Shown: piece by piece, positions 59,231 through 64,000 of the stretch
How positions within the stretch are numbered: position 1 is the stretch's first letter
Layout of the letters: each line of letters opens with the position of its first letter
Origin: CAXXOK01 sp964497495
GTDB lineage: Bacteria > Bacillota > Clostridia > Christensenellales > Aristaeellaceae
Length of the DNA stretch: 64,000 bases
Reading direction: 5' to 3'
NCBI GenBank assembly: GCA_964497495.1
Contig: CAZCCZ010000002.1
Location: forward strand, 111,283 to 175,282
Program-made: the position numbers and the translations under genes
Notes under the pieces: model-generated
The model's input: the letters and a program-made list of their open reading frames with translations, nothing else
The model's database searches: none
What the model was told of the DNA's origin: nothing

Positions 59231-59249
59231 GCGAGCGGAAAGCCCCTGC
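59231..59249 (-). repeat. 19-base inverted repeat, right copy
   Basis: GCGAGCGGAAAGCCCCTGC, the exact reverse complement of 58549-58567. No target duplication flanks the pair. Confidence 0.85.
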
Positions 59250-59435
59250 TGTGCCCCGAAGGGCACATTCTTTAACAAATAAAAAACTGTTTAATGAAAT
59301 TTGAAAGCGCCCGAATGATACAGGGAGAACGGAAAGCTCTTTAGTTACACCCGCAGGGACGATTACCCGATTCCCGGAAGAAGCGTTACGCAAGGAAAAA
59401 CCGCGAAGATACCCAAAGGGCGAGCGCAAAGACGT

Positions 59436-59551
59436 GATCGCTCAATCTGCGCAGGCTGCGCTGCCGTTTGCCTGCTGGTTTCGTTCTTCACCTGCGGGTC
59501 GCTCGTTGCTTCGCAACGGTGCCCACCGGGCACACGCTTCCCTTCGGTGCC
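59436..59551 (-). repeat. 116-base inverted repeat, right arm
   Basis: Reverse complement of the arm at 59107-59222; the arms are 213 bases apart. The many single-base differences keep the arms alignable but show divergence after duplication. Confidence 0.85.
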
Positions 59552-59662
59552 GTTGGTCGCGCACGCAGGTGTGATTCCCTCACAAACAAGATATGTTACG
59601 AATAAGAATTCTGCCCGAATATACGTAAGAGTATTTCAGAAAAAGAAGCAGGCCGAAGGGTG

Positions 59663-59687
59663 AAGGGGCGACCGGAACGCCCCTTCT
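59663..59687 (+). terminator. Terminator-like hairpin upstream of the GH94 promoter
   Basis: GAAGGGGCG/CGCCCCTTC, nine-base stem with a seven-base loop, followed by TCTT. It would insulate the GH94 gene from upstream transcription. Confidence 0.55.
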
Positions 59688-59689
59688 CT

Positions 59690-59718
59690 TGCAATCGCAT
59701 GCCGCCTATGCTAAGATG
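59690..59718 (+). promoter_or_regulatory. sigmaA-type promoter of the GH94 gene
   Basis: TTGCAA (59690-59695), 17 bases, TAAGAT (59713-59718); start near 59725. Confidence 0.6.
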
Positions 59719-59731
59719 GGACCAAAGAAAG

Positions 59732-59775
59732 AAACGTTTGAGACGTGTGTTTTATCTGAAAACGAAAACGTTTTC
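59732..59775. promoter_or_regulatory. Two LacI-type operators
   Basis: GAAACGTTTG (59732-59741, about +8 from the start) and the perfect palindrome GAAAACGTTTTC (59764-59775). Both carry the AAACGTTT core. The reader may be the LacI protein at 22652-23671, CcpA or another LacI-family member elsewhere. Confidence 0.6.
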
Positions 59776-59795
59776 ATTCATCAGGAGGGGCCTAT

Positions 59796-62189
59796 ATGCA
59801 GTACGGTTACTTTGATCGGCAGGCACGCGAATACGTCATCACGAACCCGAATACGCCCGCGCCGTGGGCAAATTATCTGGGCTCGCCGGAATACGGCGCC
59901 ATCATCACGGTCAACGCGGGCGGGTACAGCTTCGTCCGGTCCGGGGCGATGGGGCGCATTTTGCGCTATACCTTCAACCAGTTCGACGAGCCGGGCCGGT
60001 ACCTGTACCTGCGGGACGACGAGACCGGAGACTACTGGTCCGCTTCGTGGAAGCCCGTGGCCAAGCCGCTGGAAAGCTTCCGCACGGTATGCCGCCACGG
60101 CACCGCCTACACCGAGTTTGAAAGCGAATACGCGGACGTACGCACGAAGGCGCTGTACTACGTGCCGCTGGGAGCGACGCACGAAACGTGGCGGCTGACG
60201 GTGGAAAACGTTGGTTCAATGCCCCGCCGCCTGTCCGCGTTCGGCTACTGCGAGCTTTCCAATGAGAATAATTACGAGCAGGATCTGGTGAACCTGCAAT
60301 ACACGCAGTTTATCAGCCGTACGGAATTCCGCGGGGATCATCTGCTGCAGCACATCAACGAGTACTGGGACCGCCAGCCGGACGGCACCAACGGCCGTGA
60401 GCGCTTCTTCGGGCTAACCGGCGCGGAGGTGACCAGTTGCACCGGCCGCCGTGAAAGCTTTCTGGGGCGGAAACGCTTCGACGCGCCGCAGGCGGTGGCG
60501 GATGGGCGGTGCGACGGAAGCCAGTGCTACAACGGCAACCCCTGCGGCGCGCTGCACGCGGCGTTTACCCTCGCGCCGGGCGAGAAACGGACGCTCGTGT
60601 TCCTGCTGGGGCAGAAAAACGGGGCCGAAGCGCGCGCGCTGATCGACCGCTACGCCGTCGCACCGGAAAAAACCGTGGACGCCGAGCTTGCCACGCTTAC
60701 GGAATACTGGCACGGAAAGCTTGATAACCTGCGGGTGGATACGCCGGACGAGCGGTTCAACGTCATGGTGAATACGTGGAACGCCTTCCAGTGCTTCACC
60801 ACCGTGGTGTGGAGCCGGGCCGCGTCGTTAGCTTATTGCGGACAGCGCAACGGCTACGGCTACCGAGACACCGTGCAGGATATTCAGGGCATCATCCATT
60901 TGGACCCCGCGCTGGCCAAAGAACGGCTCACCTTCATGCTTTCGGCGCAGGTGCACCACGGCGCCGGGCTTCCGCTGGTGAAATATGACCATAACCCCGG
61001 CCACGAGGATACGCCGGAGCAGGAAAGCTACGTCAAGGAGACCGGACACCCCCACTACCGCGCGGACGATGCGCTGTGGCTGTTCCCGACGGTCTACAAG
61101 TACGTCGCGGAAACGGGGGATACGGCGTATCTGAACCAGCTTGTGCCCTACGCCGACCGGGACGAGGGCACGGTATTGGATCATTTGAAGCGCGCCGTGC
61201 AATTCAGCATGACTCATCTGGGCCCGCACGGCATGCCCGCCGGCCTGCACGCGGACTGGAACGACTGCCTGCGGCTGGGCGAAAAGGGGGAGAGTACGTT
61301 CGTCGCTTTCCAGCTCCTGTACGCCATGCGGCTGATGAAGGAACTCGCGGCGGGCGATGCGGCGTACGTCGCCCGGCTGGAACAGGAAAGCGACAAACTG
61401 CTGGGCATCCTCAACGATTGCTGTTATCAGGGTGACCGCTTCATCCGTGGGTTTACGGAGGACGGCGCGGTGATCGGCGGCAGGGGCGACGAGGAGGCCG
61501 CCGTGTGGCTCAATCCGCAAAGCTGGGCGGTCATCAGCGGCGGAGCGACGGGCGCGCAGGCGGAAGCGATTCTGCAAACCGCGTTCGATCAGCTCAATAC
61601 GCCCTACGGCTTGCAGGTAATGGCGCCCGCCTACCGTTTCAAAGCGGGAGACTTCGCCCGGATGTTGCTCTTCAATCCCGGCGCCAAGGAGAACGCCTCC
61701 GTTTTCTGCCAGCCGCAGGGCTGGGCGATTCTGGCGGAGGCGCTGGCGGGACACGGCGACCGCGCGTTTACCTGCTTCGCGGAATCATCGCCCGCCAGCT
61801 TCAACGAAAACGCCGATCTGCGCGTGCTGGAGCCGTACGTTCACGGCCAGTTCATCGAGGGGTCGGAAAGCCCCTACGCGGGCCGCGCGCACGTGCACTG
61901 GCTCACGGGCACCGCCTCCACCGTGATGGTCGGCTGCGTGGAGGGAATCCTCGGGCTCCGGCCCACGCCGGAGGGGCTGCAGGTTCACCCCGCGATTCCG
62001 GTTGCGTGGAACGGCTTCACGATGCGCAAGGTATTCCGAGGCAAGGTATTGCACATCACCGTGGATAATACCGCCCATCGGCCGGACGCGATGCCCCGGC
62101 TGGTGCTTAACGGTGGCGCGCACCCCGCGCCGATTCTGCGCGCGGACGAACTGCTTGCGGAAAACCAGCTGACGGTCGTGCTGGAATGA
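59796..62189 (+). CDS. Glycoside hydrolase family 94 disaccharide phosphorylase
   Basis: 797 residues. N-terminal beta-sandwich begins QYGYFDRQAREYVITNPNTP and WANYLGSPEYG, ITVNAGGYSFVRSGAMGRIL, then the (alpha/alpha)6 barrel: WSRAASLAYCGQRNGYGYRD (substrate and phosphate site), the catalytic acid Asp487 in GLHADWNDCLRLGEKGES, and late motifs PGAKENASVFCQPQGWAI and HWLTGTASTVM. Family members phosphorolyse beta-linked glucosides (cellobiose, chitobiose, laminaribiose, cellobionate) in the cytosol. Size and motifs fit cellobiose- or chitobiose-type enzymes; I cannot separate these. No importer adjoins. Strong GGAGGGG site. Monocistronic. Confidence 0.93.
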   Translation: MQYGYFDRQAREYVITNPNTPAPWANYLGSPEYGAIITVNAGGYSFVRSGAMGRILRYTFNQFDEPGRYLYLRDDETGDYWSASWKPVAKPLESFRTVCRHGTAYTEFESEYADVRTKALYYVPLGATHETWRLTVENVGSMPRRLSAFGYCELSNENNYEQDLVNLQYTQFISRTEFRGDHLLQHINEYWDRQPDGTNGRERFFGLTGAEVTSCTGRRESFLGRKRFDAPQAVADGRCDGSQCYNGNPCGALHAAFTLAPGEKRTLVFLLGQKNGAEARALIDRYAVAPEKTVDAELATLTEYWHGKLDNLRVDTPDERFNVMVNTWNAFQCFTTVVWSRAASLAYCGQRNGYGYRDTVQDIQGIIHLDPALAKERLTFMLSAQVHHGAGLPLVKYDHNPGHEDTPEQESYVKETGHPHYRADDALWLFPTVYKYVAETGDTAYLNQLVPYADRDEGTVLDHLKRAVQFSMTHLGPHGMPAGLHADWNDCLRLGEKGESTFVAFQLLYAMRLMKELAAGDAAYVARLEQESDKLLGILNDCCYQGDRFIRGFTEDGAVIGGRGDEEAAVWLNPQSWAVISGGATGAQAEAILQTAFDQLNTPYGLQVMAPAYRFKAGDFARMLLFNPGAKENASVFCQPQGWAILAEALAGHGDRAFTCFAESSPASFNENADLRVLEPYVHGQFIEGSESPYAGRAHVHWLTGTASTVMVGCVEGILGLRPTPEGLQVHPAIPVAWNGFTMRKVFRGKVLHITVDNTAHRPDAMPRLVLNGGAHPAPILRADELLAENQLTVVLE

Positions 62190-62560
62190 ACTGAATATGC
62201 TTTACGACATAAATGCGAGCGCTGCGCACGGTTCCGTGCGCGGCGTGTTTCTCGCTCGGGCGCGGGCCGTCTACGGCTTGCCGACGCCGCGGGCGCACCT
62301 GCGTAGCCGCCCGTTTACGGCCCGGCTTCGAGCGCCCGAAGCTCCGGCGTGCCGGAACGTGTGTTTCGGCGGACACGCCTCAGTTGCGGCGCCCTGCGCC
62401 CCGGGAGGAATGCGGCGCTGTTCCGACGCATAACTTGCTTGATGCGATTCCGGCGTCTTCACGGAAGGACGTTATTACTTGGTACGCTTCCGCCGGGAGG
62501 GAACCCGTGAATACCGGAGCATTTCTTCCGGCGGATGGATGTTAACCTCATTAACAATAA
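62190..62560. other. Intergenic stretch without gene
   Basis: GC-rich at first, with the perfect hairpin GCGCACGG-TT-CCGTGCGC (62224-62241) about 35 bases after the GH94 stop, a possible weak terminator. Several more imperfect palindromes follow to about 62420. No ribosome-site-linked frame was found. Confidence 0.6.
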
Positions 62561-62590
62561 AGCGCCGCATACCTTCCGGTACGCGGCGCT
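62561..62590 (-). terminator. Intrinsic terminator of the secreted Ig-like protein gene
   Basis: AGCGCCGC and TACC paired with GGTA and GCGGCGCT, one A-C mismatch, TTCC loop; on the minus strand it is followed by TTTATTGTT. Confidence 0.8.
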
Positions 62591-62606
62591 GAACAGACGA
62601 ATGAAA

Positions 62607-63224
62607 TTACTGTGCCGTTACGGCCAGCCGCCAGAACGTACTGGCGGTTTCGGCGGAAACCTGGAACGAATACATCGTGGTATCCGCGCCTTCGCCGGTG
62701 GCGTCGACCCAAGTCTGCCCGTCATAACTGTACTGCCACAGCACCGTGACGACCGTGTTTTCATAACCGGTCAGCGTTGCGGTTAGCGTGACCGTATCGC
62801 CGTACTGCGGGTGGTCCGGGTAATTCACGTGGATCTGCGCGGAACGCTCCACCGGCGCGGGGGCTGCGGTAGGTTGCGGCTGGTTTGCCGTATACTCGGG
62901 AGTAAAAGCCGCGGCATCCGTTTGAGAGGGAGCGGAGGGCTGCTGCATGGCCGTTTCATCAACGGGCGCGAAATCGGAATATGAAGACTGCTCCAATACG
63001 GATGGGGCAGCGTTCGCAGCGGGTTCCGCCGCAGGCGCCGGGGCTGCCGTGGGAGTGATCGTCGCCTGGACGGCCGTCTCCTCAACGGGCTCGGACATGG
63101 AGAAGGAGGATTGCTCCAACACTGTTCCCTGCGTCTGATAGGCTTCTTCCGCAAACGAAACGCCAAAGAAACTCACGGACAGCAGAATGCTTGCTACGAT
63201 CGCAACGATCTTCCTGATACTCAT
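62607..63224 (-). CDS. Secreted repeat protein with C-terminal Ig-like domain
   Basis: 205 residues from the ATG at 63224 (an ATG at 63233 abuts the GGAGAGG site too closely). Signal peptide MSIRKIVAIVASILLSVSFF to about FAE. Two copies of a 19-residue motif, VLEQSSFSMSEPVEETAVQ and VLEQSSYSDFAPVDETAMQ, are joined by Ala/Pro-rich linkers. The C-terminal 80 residues (IHVNYPDHPQYGDTVTLTAT; VTVLWQYSYDGQTWVDATG; FWRLAVTAQ) resemble a bacterial Ig-like/fibronectin-type beta sandwich. Probably exported and surface-exposed. No wall-sorting signal. Function unknown; a paralogue of the 55.2-kb secreted protein is not evident. Confidence 0.82.
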   Translation of the reverse strand: MSIRKIVAIVASILLSVSFFGVSFAEEAYQTQGTVLEQSSFSMSEPVEETAVQATITPTAAPAPAAEPAANAAPSVLEQSSYSDFAPVDETAMQQPSAPSQTDAAAFTPEYTANQPQPTAAPAPVERSAQIHVNYPDHPQYGDTVTLTATLTGYENTVVTVLWQYSYDGQTWVDATGEGADTTMYSFQVSAETASTFWRLAVTAQ

Positions 63225-63736
63225 ATCGGCCATCCTCTCCTTTCTTCTGGCACATTATTACTATACCATGCATGAGTTACGTGATCGGTTACATAAGATA
63301 CGGTTTACAATGTATCCCACCATTTTCCATAATGCGGGGCGATAAGGATGATATTAATGAAGAAATGGTAGGGTTCCGGCAAACGGGCGCCCCCAGAAAG
63401 TTACATATGTTACGAACTACACGGGGTTCCGGACAATTTCGCATTGTGTGAACGGTCGGTCAACCCGGCCGTTCCTGCTGCGCGCGTGTTTTCCTCGTTT
63501 ACGCGTGCTTCGCGCCGGGCGTTTACGGAACGCGGAACGAAAATTATGTTAAAATCGGTTTTCACTGCGCCGCGTGCCGGGTATAACGTAATTATACTCG
63601 TAACGGAAGGGATTGTTTGCCGAACGCCTCCCGTCAGCCCGTCAGGCGTAAAATCGGCCGCGATTTTTCTTGCGTTATCCTGTATACTGATGTCGGACGG
63701 CACAAGCGATGGCAAACAATTGCGGAAAGGAAACGT
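63225..63736. other. Intergenic stretch with GTAAC repeats
   Basis: Between the divergent secreted-protein and alcohol dehydrogenase genes. Minus-strand -10 TATAGT (63265-63260) for the secreted protein lacks a -35, but two GTAAC repeats 12 bases apart (63292-63288 and 63280-63276) occupy that position. A second GTAAC pair lies at 63413-63400. For the plus-strand gene TATAAC and TATACT boxes exist (63581-63586 and 63684-63689) without strong partners. Confidence 0.5.
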
Positions 63737-64000
63737 ATGGAAAATTTTCGTTTTTTCGCTCCCACCTACTTCTGCTTCGGGAGGGACGGCGAACGGGACA
63801 TCGGCGAACTGGTTAAGCGATTCGGCGGGCATAAGGTGCTGCTTCATTACGGCGGCGGCTCCATCAAGCGCAACGGGGTATACGGCCGCGTGGTCGCGTC
63901 GCTGAACGCGGCGGGCATTCCCTTTCTGGAATTGCCCGGCGTGCAGCCCAACCCGCGCAGCGGTCTGGTGTACGAGGGCATCGATCTGTGCCGCCGGGAG
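63737..64000 (+). CDS. Iron-containing alcohol dehydrogenase, 5' part
   Basis: 88 codons visible; the rest lies beyond the window. ATG behind GGAAAGGAAA. MENFRFFAPTYFCFGRDGER, the dinucleotide-binding KVLLHYGGGSIKRNGVYGRV and LPGVQPNPRSGLVYEGIDLC match NAD(P)H-dependent butanol/aldehyde dehydrogenases of the BdhA/YqhD type. It would reduce aldehydes such as butyraldehyde, or lactaldehyde from fuculose-phosphate cleavage, in the cytosol. Confidence 0.93.
   Translation, partial: MENFRFFAPTYFCFGRDGERDIGELVKRFGGHKVLLHYGGGSIKRNGVYGRVVASLNAAGIPFLELPGVQPNPRSGLVYEGIDLCRRE

Larger units (their letters stand above)
58486..59795. other. 1.3-kb non-coding stretch rich in inverted repeats
   Basis: No convincing gene on either strand: open frames are short, overlap each other, lack ribosome sites and show no known domain. 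The sequence is built from nested palindromes and long inverted repeats (listed separately), with an AT-rich segment at 59262-59310. It could be a decayed mobile element, a dispersed repeat or a structured RNA. The last 130 bases carry the GH94 promoter region. Confidence 0.75.

Noticed and set aside
58549..59249. Insertion sequence or miniature transposon with terminal repeats
   Set aside because: The 19-base inverted pair is real, but no transposase, no target-site duplication and no second copy in the window support a specific mobile element, so only repeats are annotated.
63444..63905. 153-codon plus-strand frame before the alcohol dehydrogenase
   Set aside because: It overlaps the start of the alcohol dehydrogenase in another frame, has no ribosome site and no recognisable protein.
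1..64000. tRNA, rRNA, CRISPR, prophage or toxin-antitoxin genes
   Set aside because: Intergenic stretches were read for cloverleaf arms, evenly spaced repeats and short paired genes; none was convincing.

Overview
The window looks like chromosome of a high-GC, Gram-positive, anaerobic gut-type Bacillota (Clostridia-like). The grounds are AGGAGG-type ribosome sites, frequent TTG and GTG starts, sigmaA-type promoters with 17-base spacers, signal peptides of the MKKxxxLLLALL kind, YesM/YesN two-component genes, several solute-binding-protein ABC importers, and a gene content devoted to host and plant glycans. The genus cannot be named from the sequence. No rRNA, tRNA, CRISPR array, phage or transposase was seen.

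Region 1 (1-14.8 kb) is an import-and-catabolism locus. A minus-strand operon holds a CUT1 ABC importer, an 851-residue glycosidase-like protein and two related FAD oxidoreductases, the second cut by the window edge. Beside it lies a glyoxylate/hydroxypyruvate-type set: a 2-hydroxyacid dehydrogenase, an IclR regulator, a hydroxypyruvate-isomerase-like TIM barrel, a glyoxylate-carboligase-like ThDP enzyme and a LarA-type racemase. Three operators built from TTTCA/TGAAA half-sites tie these units into one local regulon.

Region 2 (14.9-29.7 kb) has fucA-fucI on the minus strand. Divergent from them is a CUT2 (ribose-type) ABC importer, followed by a LacI regulator and a six-gene catabolic operon: class II aldolase, FGGY kinase, GatD-like dehydrogenase, PfkB kinase, aldo/keto reductase and FucU mutarotase. 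This reads as a PTS-free galactitol/tagatose-type route sharing parts with L-fucose use. LacI-type boxes sit just downstream of both main promoters.

Region 3 (29.8-38 kb) is an alpha-glycoside locus: GH31 enzyme, CUT1 permeases and binding protein, divergent from a YesM/YesN pair.

Region 4 (38-47.9 kb) is cell-surface glycan decoration: two paralogous GT-C-like membrane proteins, GtrA, FdtB-like aminotransferase, a FemAB-like acyltransferase, FdtA-like ketoisomerase, a membrane GT2 and a large DUF6020-like membrane protein.

Region 5 (48-55.1 kb) has an AraC regulator, a nucleotidyltransferase and an N-acetylhexosamine 1-kinase, then another CUT1 importer whose second permease carries a 265-residue extra N-terminal part.

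Region 6 (55.2-64 kb) holds two secreted proteins, xpt behind a PurBox-like dyad, an ABC-F protein behind a possible attenuation leader, a 1.3-kb highly folded non-coding stretch with long inverted repeats, a GH94 phosphorylase with LacI-type boxes, and the start of an iron alcohol dehydrogenase.
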